From contig CP126125.1 of NCBI GenBank assembly GCA_030123525.1, positions 1,550,001 to 1,614,000 of the forward strand: DNA of 64,000 nt, in the 5' to 3' direction. Shown one piece after another: positions 53,324 to 61,594 of the stretch. The notes below the pieces were generated by a model. That model saw only the letters and a program-made list of their open reading frames with translations. It ran no database searches and had not been told where the DNA came from. Position 1 is the first letter of the stretch. Every line of letters starts with the position of its first letter. Position numbers and translations under genes: made by a program. Origin of the DNA: ELB16-189 sp018266435. Its GTDB lineage: Bacteria; Bacteroidota; Bacteroidia; Cytophagales; Cyclobacteriaceae.

Positions 53324-54034
53324 TTATTTTATGAGTGAAAGGTAATGCGGAAACATTTCCCGCCAGGCAGGCCAGTCGTGGGGTGCGTTTGGCCGCACAT
53401 CAAGCCAGTGATGAATTCCTTTGGCATGGAGGATGTTGGCCATTTTTACGTTGGCATCCCAGCACATATCATGCGTGCCGGTGCCCAGTACCACAAACAT
53501 ATCTTGGAAGAAAGGATTTTGTGCACTCGGAATAAAATCAGGTGGGTTGTTGAAATACACATGATCATCATAATAGCCATCCAGTTGATCTTTGATGTTG
53601 AAGGCAGCACCCATGTTAAAAATATATTTTACTACTTCAGGATGGCGAAACCCAAAATTGGTGGCATGATACCCGCCAAAACTACAACCGGCAGTTGCAA
53701 CTCGGCCTACTCCGGTTTCGCGTTGAGCCAGGGGCACGAGTTCGTTCAATAACATTTGGTCGTACCAAATGTGGTTGCGCACACGGTCAGCCGGGTGGAT
53801 GGACTTGTTGTACCAACTCAGGGAATCCATTCCGTCAGGACAATAGATTTTTACCAGGCCTTCATCTAAAAACCAGGCAACACTATCAATCAGCTTGAAA
53901 TCTTTATTTTCGTTGTAGCGACCCATGGAAGTAGGAAACAGAATCACCGGGTATCCCCGGTGCCCGAAGGCCAACACTTCTATATCACGACTTAAACTGG
54001 GTGAGTACCACCGGTGCAAATATTCGTAAGGCAT
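53324..54034 (-). CDS. esterase family protein (alpha/beta hydrolase)
   Basis: The ATG at 54034 gives 236 residues, beginning MPYEYLHRWYSPSLSRDIEV. The nucleophile elbow is TAGCSFGGYHATNFGF (GxSxG), and a histidine near the C-terminus (NAPHDWPAWREMF) completes the triad. The fold is that of esterase D/enterochelin-esterase-like enzymes. The upstream neighbour on the plus strand is a second esterase; together with the ATP-grasp and YbdK genes they may process one metabolite. Confidence 0.82.
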   Translation of the reverse strand: MPYEYLHRWYSPSLSRDIEVLAFGHRGYPVILFPTSMGRYNENKDFKLIDSVAWFLDEGLVKIYCPDGMDSLSWYNKSIHPADRVRNHIWYDQMLLNELVPLAQRETGVGRVATAGCSFGGYHATNFGFRHPEVVKYIFNMGAAFNIKDQLDGYYDDHVYFNNPPDFIPSAQNPFFQDMFVVLGTGTHDMCWDANVKMANILHAKGIHHWLDVRPNAPHDWPAWREMFPHYLSLIK

Positions 54035-54122
54035 AAAAAATGGATAGAGTGTTCGGTGAATGAAAGAGCCTGTGTTATTTTTGCTGCCTTTAAATTGAAC
54101 AATAAATATCATTTCGTCAACT

Positions 54123-54944
54123 GTGGATAAAGAAATACTTGAGCCGGCTCATTACGTTGAAGAAAAAATTTCAGGCGTATTCTCCAAGTTGCTCAGCCGT
54201 GAGGTGAACATAAACTTACTTTTACCTTCGGGCTGGGCAACCGAAAGCAAGACCTATCCACTGCTGTTGCTCAACGATGGGCAGGATATGGACAAACTCA
54301 AAATAAAAGAAACTCTTGAGAAACTTTACGCCCAAAGCCTCATTGGAGAAATTATCGTGGCCGGGGTGGTGGCGGGTGACCGCATGCAAGAATATGGAGT
54401 GGCCGCTAAACGTGATTACTTAAAGCGTGGAAGCAAGGCAAAAGCCTATGCACAATACATAGTAACTGAGCTCATTCCCTATTTAACGTACAAATATCCG
54501 GTCAACAAACAAGAACGCTACACCATTGCGGGGTGCTCCATGGGAGGGCTAAGTGCACTTGATATAGCATGGAATCATCCCAAACTCTTTTCAAAATCAG
54601 GCGCCTTCAGTGGAGCCTTTTGGTGGCGCAAGCGCAACAGCAAAAGCCGGTTTTATTCCGATGCACGCGATCGCATTATGCATCAGCAAATCAGTTCGGG
54701 CAGAAAGAGAACCGGTATGAAATTCTGGTTTCAGGCGGGCACAGAAGATGAGAAAAATGACCGGAATAAAAATGGAGTTATTGACTCCATTGATGATACA
54801 CTTGATTTGATTGTTGAATTGACCAAAAAAGGATATCGCCCGTTTCACGACATCCAGTACTTAGAAGTGACCGGTGGGCACCACAATTTAGAAACATGGG
54901 CTGAAGCCATGCCGGTATTTTTGAAATGGGCTTTTGGAGAATAG
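54123..54944 (+). CDS. esterase D-like alpha/beta hydrolase
   Basis: A 273-residue enzyme starting with GTG at 54123. The nucleophile motif is TIAGCSMGGLSALDIAW and the catalytic histidine is in EVTGGHHNLETWAEAMP. The N-terminal half (YPLLLLNDGQDMDKLK) is typical of enterochelin-esterase-like/esterase D hydrolases. No signal peptide, so cytoplasmic. It is divergent from the other esterase and overlaps nothing; the HAD gene begins one base after its stop. Confidence 0.85.
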   Translation: MDKEILEPAHYVEEKISGVFSKLLSREVNINLLLPSGWATESKTYPLLLLNDGQDMDKLKIKETLEKLYAQSLIGEIIVAGVVAGDRMQEYGVAAKRDYLKRGSKAKAYAQYIVTELIPYLTYKYPVNKQERYTIAGCSMGGLSALDIAWNHPKLFSKSGAFSGAFWWRKRNSKSRFYSDARDRIMHQQISSGRKRTGMKFWFQAGTEDEKNDRNKNGVIDSIDDTLDLIVELTKKGYRPFHDIQYLEVTGGHHNLETWAEAMPVFLKWAFGE

Positions 54945-54945
54945 C

Positions 54946-55563
54946 ATGAATAACACTGAAATAAATACAATCATTTTTGATCTGGGTGGAGTACTCATTG
55001 ATTGGAATCCACGCAACCTCTATCGCAAAATTTTTAACACCGAAGAAGAGATTGACTGGTTTCTGGCCAATGTGTGCACCGGTGAGTGGAACGAACAGCA
55101 AGATGCCGGCCGGACGTTCGAGGAAGCAACCGAAGAATTGCTGTCCCGTTTTCCTGAACACGAGTTGCCCATCCGCGCGTGGTACGGCCGGTGGCAGGAA
55201 ACTATCAGCGGCCCGATTGCCGACACGGTAAAAATTTTGGAAACGATCAAGCATTCAAAAAAATACAAACTCTACGCACTCACTAACTGGTCGGCCCAAA
55301 CCTTTCCGTGGGCGCTGCAAAACTTTGAATTTCTCCATTGGTTTGAAGGCATCGTAGTTTCGGGTATTGAAAAAACACGCAAACCTTTTCCTGAGTTTTA
55401 TCAAATATTATTGAACCGCTACTCGGTCAATCCCACACAATCTGTTTTCATTGACGACAGCCACCGGAATATTTTAGGAGCGGAAGCCATGGGTATTCGA
55501 GGGATTCATTTTCAGTCGCCCGAACAACTACAGAAAGAATTGTTCCGGCTGGATATTCTTTGA
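54946..55563 (+). CDS. HAD-superfamily hydrolase, subfamily IA
   Basis: The ATG at 54946 gives 205 residues. Motif I is IFDLGGVLIDW with the nucleophile Asp, motif II has YALTNWSAQTF, and motif IV is VFIDDSHRNILGA. The cap is of the C1 helical type. A small-molecule phosphatase or dehalogenase function is likely. It directly follows the esterase gene and ends the cluster. Confidence 0.88.
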   Translation: MNNTEINTIIFDLGGVLIDWNPRNLYRKIFNTEEEIDWFLANVCTGEWNEQQDAGRTFEEATEELLSRFPEHELPIRAWYGRWQETISGPIADTVKILETIKHSKKYKLYALTNWSAQTFPWALQNFEFLHWFEGIVVSGIEKTRKPFPEFYQILLNRYSVNPTQSVFIDDSHRNILGAEAMGIRGIHFQSPEQLQKELFRLDIL

Positions 55564-55599
55564 TCAAAAAAATTATCGAGTTGCATTATACTAAGGCAA

Positions 55600-55665
55600 A
55601 ACCAGGGTAATGGTTTCTACTCAGGGTAACCTCCTGACACCCACAGGGTGCTATCGGGGTCGCCA
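55600..55665. repeat. GC-rich intergenic hairpin region
   Basis: The 184-base gap 55564-55747 contains CACCC/GGGTG inverted repeats and CAGGGTAACCTCC, which also occurs at about 8195. It may be a REP-like intergenic element. No gene is supported in this gap. Confidence 0.3.
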
Positions 55666-55747
55666 ACCTAATATGTGAGCCTGATTTTATAATGAGAGTT
55701 TCCGGTTTAAATTTTTTTATTGGTTAAGTTTGCACAACAAATCCTGA

Positions 55748-56554
55748 ATGGATAAAAAACTGCTTAGTGAAATTTGGATTTACCCAATCAAATCGCTTGG
55801 GGGAGTACGGGTAAAATCAGTCCGTGTTTTAGAAAAAGGATTGGAACGCGACAGGCGCTGGATGTTGATCGATCAGAAAAATACTTTTATGACACAGCGC
55901 CTTTACCCCCAGATGACATTGTTTAAATTACAACTTACAAACAACAACCTGCAGGTAACACATCAAGAAAATACGATATCTATTCCGGCAGAAAAAAAGG
56001 ATGGCAGGCAATCAATCCGGGCTACAATTTGGAACGACCAGGTAGATGTCGTTGAAGGAAGCAGCGCGTTCAGCCAATGGTTTTCTGACCGGCTGAAAAT
56101 GAATTGCAAACTGGTGTTCTTCCCTGAAAAAAATTTGAGACCGGTAGACCTGAACTATCAACAAAACCATGAGCACGTAAGTTTGGCTGATGCATTTCCT
56201 TTTTTATTGATCGGAGAAGAATCATTAGCTGATCTTAATTCACGATTGAAAGAGCCCATTCTCATGAACCGCTTTAGACCGAATTTTGTTTTTTCAGGCG
56301 GCCAAGCCTACGAAGAAGATAATTGGAAAAACTTTTTAATCGGGAAAAATAAATTTGCCGTAGTAAAACCGTGCGCCCGGTGTGTAATACCAACAATTAA
56401 CCAAGACACAGGTACAAAAGGAAGTGAACCACTGGCAACACTTACTACCTATCGAAAAAAAGATAACAAAGTATTATTTGGACAAAACGTTTTAGGAGTT
56501 AATATAAACACACATGAAGAAGTACATGAAGGAGATGAAATTGTTTTGGAATGA
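55748..56554 (+). CDS. MOSC domain-containing protein
   Basis: A 268-residue protein with an MOSC_N beta-barrel (LSEIWIYPIKSLGGVRVKSV) and an MOSC domain containing KPCARCVIPTINQDTG, whose cysteine is the presumed sulfur carrier. Members include molybdenum-cofactor and amidoxime-reducing type proteins. It overlaps the SCO gene by about 40 bases if the first ATG of that gene is used. Confidence 0.85.
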   Translation: MDKKLLSEIWIYPIKSLGGVRVKSVRVLEKGLERDRRWMLIDQKNTFMTQRLYPQMTLFKLQLTNNNLQVTHQENTISIPAEKKDGRQSIRATIWNDQVDVVEGSSAFSQWFSDRLKMNCKLVFFPEKNLRPVDLNYQQNHEHVSLADAFPFLLIGEESLADLNSRLKEPILMNRFRPNFVFSGGQAYEEDNWKNFLIGKNKFAVVKPCARCVIPTINQDTGTKGSEPLATLTTYRKKDNKVLFGQNVLGVNINTHEEVHEGDEIVLE

Positions 56555-57185
56555 CCACCAAGTTGCCGGTTACCGGTTACCGATAAGCTATTGCTTGCTG
56601 CTGGCTGTGCCTTTTCTTTTTTTTTCGTGCTCACTAAAAAAAGAGAAACTCCCCATTTTAGGCCAGCGTGAAATGAACGGCAACGATACAGTTTACCACA
56701 CCGTTGCCCCTTTCCGCTTTGTTGATCAGGACAGTGCGATCGTTACCAATGCCACGTTCAACAATAAAATTTATGTTACCGACTTTTTTTTCACCTCGTG
56801 CCGCACCATTTGCCCGGTTATGAAATCACAGATGCTGCGCGTATATGAGGCTACTAAAAATATGCCCGATGTGTTGCTCCTCTCGCATACCATTGACCCC
56901 GAATACGATACCGTAGCATTACTCCACGATTTTGCTGACCGGCTGGGAGTGGAGTCTAAGCGCTGGCATTTTGTAACCGGTGCAAAAGATTCTATTTACA
57001 AGATTGCGCAAACCAGCTACTTTGCCGTGGCCATGGAAGACAAGACTGAACCTGACGGATTTATCCACAGCGGGGCATTTATGCTGATCGATAAGCACGG
57101 CCGCATTCGCGGAAAATACGATGGCACCAAAGAAGAAGAAGTGAACCGGCTGATTGGCGACATTAAAATACTTAGACAAGAATGA
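56514..57185 (+). CDS. SCO1/SenC family copper chaperone
   Basis: A 223-residue lipoprotein: after a long N-terminal region the signal helix ISYCLLLAVPFLFFSC ends in a lipobox. The thioredoxin-like core has FFFTSCRTICPVM (CxxxC) and the conserved histidine in PDGFIHSGAFMLI. SCO proteins deliver copper to cytochrome oxidase. The first ATG lies in the MOSC gene; ATGs at 56526 or 56535 are alternatives. It overlaps the cytochrome gene by 4 bases. Confidence 0.87.
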   Translation: MKKYMKEMKLFWNDHQVAGYRLPISYCLLLAVPFLFFSCSLKKEKLPILGQREMNGNDTVYHTVAPFRFVDQDSAIVTNATFNNKIYVTDFFFTSCRTICPVMKSQMLRVYEATKNMPDVLLLSHTIDPEYDTVALLHDFADRLGVESKRWHFVTGAKDSIYKIAQTSYFAVAMEDKTEPDGFIHSGAFMLIDKHGRIRGKYDGTKEEEVNRLIGDIKILRQE

Positions 57186-57595
57186 ATTGCTTACAGTGGG
57201 TTGTAGCCAGCGGACTGTTGATGTGTTGCTGCACTTCCAAAGACATGAAATTTCAGCAATACTTTGCCCAAGGCCAGAACCTGTATGAAACACATTGCAG
57301 CAACTGCCATCAAAAAAACGGGCAGGGGCTTGGCCGGTTGTACCCGCCATTAGCCGGTAGCGATTATCTAAAAAATAACTTCGAAGCATCCATTTGCCTG
57401 ATGAAGTATGGCACTTCAGGAGAAATCAGTGTGAAGGGAATACAATTTAACAAACCCATGCCGGGTGTGCCATCGCTTACCGAGTTAGAGTTGGCTGAGA
57501 TACTAACTTATATCACAAACGCATGGGGCGAAGAACACGAAATGATCACCCTGGAGCAAACCTCACAAGCACTAAAAAACTGCACACCACCTTAA
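57182..57595 (+). CDS. cytochrome c lipoprotein
   Basis: A 137-residue protein with a lipoprotein-like leader (LLMCCCT) and a single class I cytochrome c domain: heme motif CSNCH near residue 37-41 and the distal methionine in KPMPGVPSL. It is translationally coupled to the SCO gene, supporting a role in electron transfer to, or assembly of, a terminal oxidase (inference). Confidence 0.88.
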   Translation: MNCLQWVVASGLLMCCCTSKDMKFQQYFAQGQNLYETHCSNCHQKNGQGLGRLYPPLAGSDYLKNNFEASICLMKYGTSGEISVKGIQFNKPMPGVPSLTELELAEILTYITNAWGEEHEMITLEQTSQALKNCTPP

Positions 57596-57651
57596 CTTCT
57601 GCTAAATCATTTTTATTATTTGTTGCTATGCGTTAGCTTAACCGCAGGTTT

Positions 57652-58716
57652 ATGCAATCTAAACGACCCAAATACCGCAGAGTACTTATTTCATCTCTTA
57701 TTTTTGCTGCTATTTATGGTGGGTTACTAACTATTCTCCTTAGCTTGGAGGAAGGTCAACCCGGCAGCAAACTCAATACACCACAAGATGTGATGTGGTA
57801 CTTGGTGGAGACCCTTACCACTGTAGGCTATGGCGATGCACTGCCCGTAACCTATTGGGGCAAAATGATCGGGTTCGTTTTCTTGCTATCCAGTTTAGGG
57901 GTTTATGGTTTTATCATCGGTCAGATCGCAAATTTTATGAGCACACTACGAGAAGAAAAAATGCTGGGCCTTCATGGCACCAATTTCAAAAACCATGTTG
58001 TGATTATCGGATGGAATGACTTTGGTCAATCGGTAATCGGCCATTTAGTAGGAGCCGGACGGCAAGTAGCAGTGGTTACAAAAGACCGCGGACACATTGA
58101 TATAATCCGCGAATACTATCCCGATGAAAAGGTATTCACTCTTTTTTCGGATTACAATAACTTTGAGCAATTGGAAAAAAAGGTCAACCTTCGCCTGGCT
58201 TCTATAGTGTTTGTAAACTTGAATGACGACACCGAAAAGCTGGTGTACATCATCAACATTAAAAAACATTTTGACAAACTGAATTATGTAGTTACTCTCG
58301 ACAACGGAAATCTGAAAAGCACCTTTATGCATGCCGGGGTTACTTACACTATTTCTAAAAATGAAATTTCTTCAAAATTATTGGCCAGCTACATTTACGA
58401 ACCAGACGTGGCATCTTTCAGCGAAGAGTTGATGGCGTATGCACACGAAGAAGATGAATACGACATTAAACAATTTTTAGTGAAACAGGATAATCCCTAT
58501 GCCAATACCCCATACGACAAGGCCTTTTTTGATTTAAAGAAAGAATACAACGTGGTGTTGGTTGGGTTGGTAAAACAACAGAATGGCCAACGCAAGTTGA
58601 TGAAGAACCCCGAGGGCAGCCATAAAATTGATGCCGGAGATTACCTGGTGATGATGATGGATGGCAAAGGAAGAGACAAGCTTGGAAGACTGTTTCAAGA
58701 AGGGGAGGGAATCTAA
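57652..58716 (+). CDS. potassium channel with RCK/TrkA domains
   Basis: A 354-residue protein with two membrane helices (about 12-32 and 72-95) around the selectivity filter TLTTVGYGDALP, followed by a TrkA-N/RCK NAD-binding domain (VVIIGWNDFGQSVIGHL) and a TrkA-C domain (DAGDYLVMMMDGKG). This is a typical prokaryotic 2TM K+ channel gated by ligand binding to RCK. It stands alone and ends before the ClpB terminators. Confidence 0.9.
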   Translation: MQSKRPKYRRVLISSLIFAAIYGGLLTILLSLEEGQPGSKLNTPQDVMWYLVETLTTVGYGDALPVTYWGKMIGFVFLLSSLGVYGFIIGQIANFMSTLREEKMLGLHGTNFKNHVVIIGWNDFGQSVIGHLVGAGRQVAVVTKDRGHIDIIREYYPDEKVFTLFSDYNNFEQLEKKVNLRLASIVFVNLNDDTEKLVYIINIKKHFDKLNYVVTLDNGNLKSTFMHAGVTYTISKNEISSKLLASYIYEPDVASFSEELMAYAHEEDEYDIKQFLVKQDNPYANTPYDKAFFDLKKEYNVVLVGLVKQQNGQRKLMKNPEGSHKIDAGDYLVMMMDGKGRDKLGRLFQEGEGI

Positions 58717-58754
58717 AGGAGAATTAAATTCCTATAAAATAAATATAAAAAAGA

Positions 58755-58778
58755 AGGGCGTGCACCTCTGCACGCCCT
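58755..58778 (-). terminator. ClpB-transcript terminator
   Basis: AGGGCGTGCA / TGCACGCCCT with a 4-base loop is a perfect 10-bp stem. On the minus strand it is followed by TTCTTTTTT, so it terminates transcription from clpB. A second stem ATCCCGCC/GGCGGGAT (58792-58799, 58807-58814) precedes it. Confidence 0.8.
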
Positions 58779-58853
58779 AACCCCAAAAACCATCCCGCCC
58801 CTATTTGGCGGGATCTACCAAACCCACAAATCAACAATCTTCGCTTAACCTAC

Positions 58854-61448
58854 TTACTTATTGATAAACTTAAACTCCACATCATTTTTCATATCAACGT
58901 AAATTGATGAGTTCTTGTTCACCTGTCCGGATAAAATTTGTTTCGATAATTCATTGAGTATTTCACGCTGCACTACCCGTTTTAAGGGGCGTGCTCCAAA
59001 CTGCGGATCAAACCCTAATTTGGCCAACCTGTCCAGGGCTTCATCTGAAATTTCCAGGGTAATACCACTTTCGTTCAAACGTTTTTTTATTAATTCAAAC
59101 TGAATCCGCACAATCTTAAGAATGTCTTTTTTGGTCAGTGGTCTGAACATGATCATCTCGTCAATCCGGTTGATGAATTCGGGCCGTACCGTCTTTTTTA
59201 ATAACGCCACCACTTCATCTTTCGTACTTTCAATCACCTCAAAATAGTTTTCATCGGTAATTTTTTCAAAATTTTCCTGAATGATCTGCGAACCGATGTT
59301 GGTGGTCATGATGATGATCGTATTTTTAAAATTGGCTACGCGCCCTTTGTTGTCGGTAAGGCGACCATCATCAAGCACCTGAAGCAGAATGTTAAACACA
59401 TCGGGATGAGCCTTTTCAATTTCATCCAGAAGAATAACGGAATAAGGTTTTCTTCGCACGGCCTCTGTCAGTTGTCCGCCTTCATCGTACCCCACATATC
59501 CGGGAGGAGCCCCGATCAACCGGCTTACGCTGTGTCGTTCCTGGTACTCACTCATATCGATGCGCACCATGGCATTTTCATCATTGAATAAATATTCTGC
59601 CAACGCTTTGCTCAATTCGGTTTTTCCCACCCCGGTAGTGCCCATAAAAATGAACGAACCGATGGGCCGTTTAGGATCTTGTAATCCTGCGCGGCTTCTG
59701 CGCACGGCATCACTCAGCGCTTTGATGGCTTCCTCTTGTCCGGCTACGCGTTTGCTCAGTTCATCTTCCAGGTGCAAAAGTTTTTCGCGGTCACTTTGCA
59801 ACATTTTTGATACCGGTATGCCTGTCCATTTGGCTACTACTTCGGCAATGTCTTCGCTGTCCACTTCTTCTTTCAGGAGCGAGTGTTCGCTTTGCATTTG
59901 CTTTATTTTGGTTTGAAGGGTTTGAATCCGTTTTTCGGCTTCGGCCAGTTTTCCATAGCGGATCTCGGCTACTTTTCCGTAGTCGCCCGCTTTCTCGGCC
60001 TGCTCGGCTTCAAATTTCAATTTATCTTTTGCTTCTTTTTCCCAACGAATTCCCTGCACTACTTCTTTCTCACTTTCCCATTTGGCTTTCAGCGAATTTC
60101 TTTGCTCGGTTAGTTCGGCAATTTCTTTGCTCAACGGGGCTTCTTTCTCTTTGTTTTTTTCTCTGCGAATGGCCTCACGTTCAATTTCCAACTGCATGAT
60201 TTTGCGGTTGAGTTCATCGAGTTCTTCGGGAAGCGAATCCATTTCCAGCCGCAACTTGGCGGCTGCTTCGTCCATCAGGTCAATGGCTTTGTCGGGTAAA
60301 AAACGGTCGCTGATGTAGCGGCTCGAAAGTTCTACGGCCGAGATCACGGCATCGTCTTTGATTCGCACTCCGTGGTGCAATTCATACTTGTCTTTAATGC
60401 CGCGCAAAATAGAAATAGAATCTTCCACACTGGGCTCATCTACCATTACAGCTTGAAATCTGCGTTCAAGGGCTTTATCTTTTTCGATATATTTTTGATA
60501 TTCTTTTAATGTGGTGGCTCCGATGGCATGAAGTTCACCGCGGGCCAAAGCCGGTTTCAGCAAGTTGGCTGCATCCATCGCCCCTTCACCACCGCCTGCG
60601 CCAATCAACGTGTGAATTTCGTCAATGAATAAAATGATTTCGCCATTGGAGTCGGTCACTTCTTTGATTACGGCCTTCAGGCGTTCTTCAAACTCGCCTT
60701 TGTATTTAGCTCCGGCTACCAGCAAGCCCATATCCAGCGATACCAGTGTTTTTGTTTTCAGGTTTTCGGGCACATCGCCATTAACAATGCGCTGTGCCAT
60801 GCCCTCTACAATAGCTGTTTTTCCTACCCCTGGTTCACCCAGCAGGATCGGGTTGTTTTTTGTTCTGCGCGAAAGGATTTGCAGCACGCGTCTGATCTCT
60901 TCATCGCGTCCGATCACCGGGTCTATTTTTCCTTTCTTGGCCAGGTCATTTAAATTCTTAGAATAACGTTCGAGCGATTTGTATTTTGCCTCAGCGTTTT
61001 GATCGGTCACCTTTGAGTTGCCCCGAAGTTCTTTGATTGCCTTCAACAATCCTGCCCGTTCAAAGCCTACATCTTTCATCAGCGATGAAATTTTATCCTT
61101 TGTTGCGAGCAAGGCCAGCAGCAAATGTTCAATGGAGATATATTCATCTTGAAACTCGCGCAGTTCTTTTTCTGCACTCTGTAAAACAGAATTGGAGGTA
61201 GATGACAGGTAAGCTTGCTGGCCCGAAACTTTTGGGTAGCTGTTTACTATTTCTTCCAGTTTATTTTTGAGAATAACTTCGTTTACGTTCAGTTTTTTAA
61301 TCACGTAATCAGTTACGTTCTCGTCTGTTTCTAAAATAGCCTGAAGCAAGTGCCCCGGCTCAATAGCTTGTTGCTGATTGCCACTGGCTATGGCCGCAGC
61401 TTTTTGCAAGGCCTCTTGAGATTTTATAGTAAATTTTTCGAAGTTCAT
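58854..61448 (-). CDS. clpB: ATP-dependent disaggregase ClpB
   Basis: The ATG at 61448 (864 residues, MNFEKFTIKSQEALQKAAAI) is chosen over upstream codons. Domains: two Clp N repeats (about 1-140), first AAA+ domain with GEPGVGKTAIVEG, a coiled-coil middle domain (about 400-520), second AAA+ domain with GTTGVGKTELSKAL, and the C-terminal D2-small domain. The ClpP-binding IGF loop is absent, as expected for ClpB, which works with DnaK to dissolve aggregates. The middle domain separates it from ClpA/ClpC. Confidence 0.95.
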   Translation of the reverse strand: MNFEKFTIKSQEALQKAAAIASGNQQQAIEPGHLLQAILETDENVTDYVIKKLNVNEVILKNKLEEIVNSYPKVSGQQAYLSSTSNSVLQSAEKELREFQDEYISIEHLLLALLATKDKISSLMKDVGFERAGLLKAIKELRGNSKVTDQNAEAKYKSLERYSKNLNDLAKKGKIDPVIGRDEEIRRVLQILSRRTKNNPILLGEPGVGKTAIVEGMAQRIVNGDVPENLKTKTLVSLDMGLLVAGAKYKGEFEERLKAVIKEVTDSNGEIILFIDEIHTLIGAGGGEGAMDAANLLKPALARGELHAIGATTLKEYQKYIEKDKALERRFQAVMVDEPSVEDSISILRGIKDKYELHHGVRIKDDAVISAVELSSRYISDRFLPDKAIDLMDEAAAKLRLEMDSLPEELDELNRKIMQLEIEREAIRREKNKEKEAPLSKEIAELTEQRNSLKAKWESEKEVVQGIRWEKEAKDKLKFEAEQAEKAGDYGKVAEIRYGKLAEAEKRIQTLQTKIKQMQSEHSLLKEEVDSEDIAEVVAKWTGIPVSKMLQSDREKLLHLEDELSKRVAGQEEAIKALSDAVRRSRAGLQDPKRPIGSFIFMGTTGVGKTELSKALAEYLFNDENAMVRIDMSEYQERHSVSRLIGAPPGYVGYDEGGQLTEAVRRKPYSVILLDEIEKAHPDVFNILLQVLDDGRLTDNKGRVANFKNTIIIMTTNIGSQIIQENFEKITDENYFEVIESTKDEVVALLKKTVRPEFINRIDEMIMFRPLTKKDILKIVRIQFELIKKRLNESGITLEISDEALDRLAKLGFDPQFGARPLKRVVQREILNELSKQILSGQVNKNSSIYVDMKNDVEFKFINK

Positions 61449-61594
61449 AGTAGCCCTGCTTGCACAAAACATTCTCCACTTTGTATAAAACACCAGCAAA
61501 AAGAAATAATGTCTGAAATCAGTAATATTTTTATGACATAGCTGTCAATTTGGCTTGCGATTGTATATCTTAGAAACGATAACTTATCCATTCA

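Noticed and set aside
54778..55254. 158-codon minus-strand ORF opposite the esterase and HAD genes
   Set aside because: Crosses the boundary of two real plus-strand genes and has no domain pattern.
8190..55665. Dispersed repeat family based on CAGGGTAACCTCC
   Set aside because: Only two short matches are seen in the window; listed as weak repeat features but not enough to claim a repeat family.
56919..57389. 156-codon minus-strand ORF across the SCO and cytochrome genes
   Set aside because: Antisense shadow of two genes with clear motifs.
59807..60199. 130-codon plus-strand ORF inside clpB
   Set aside because: Lies opposite the coiled-coil middle domain and has a low-complexity composition that reflects the antisense of Glu/Lys-rich helices.
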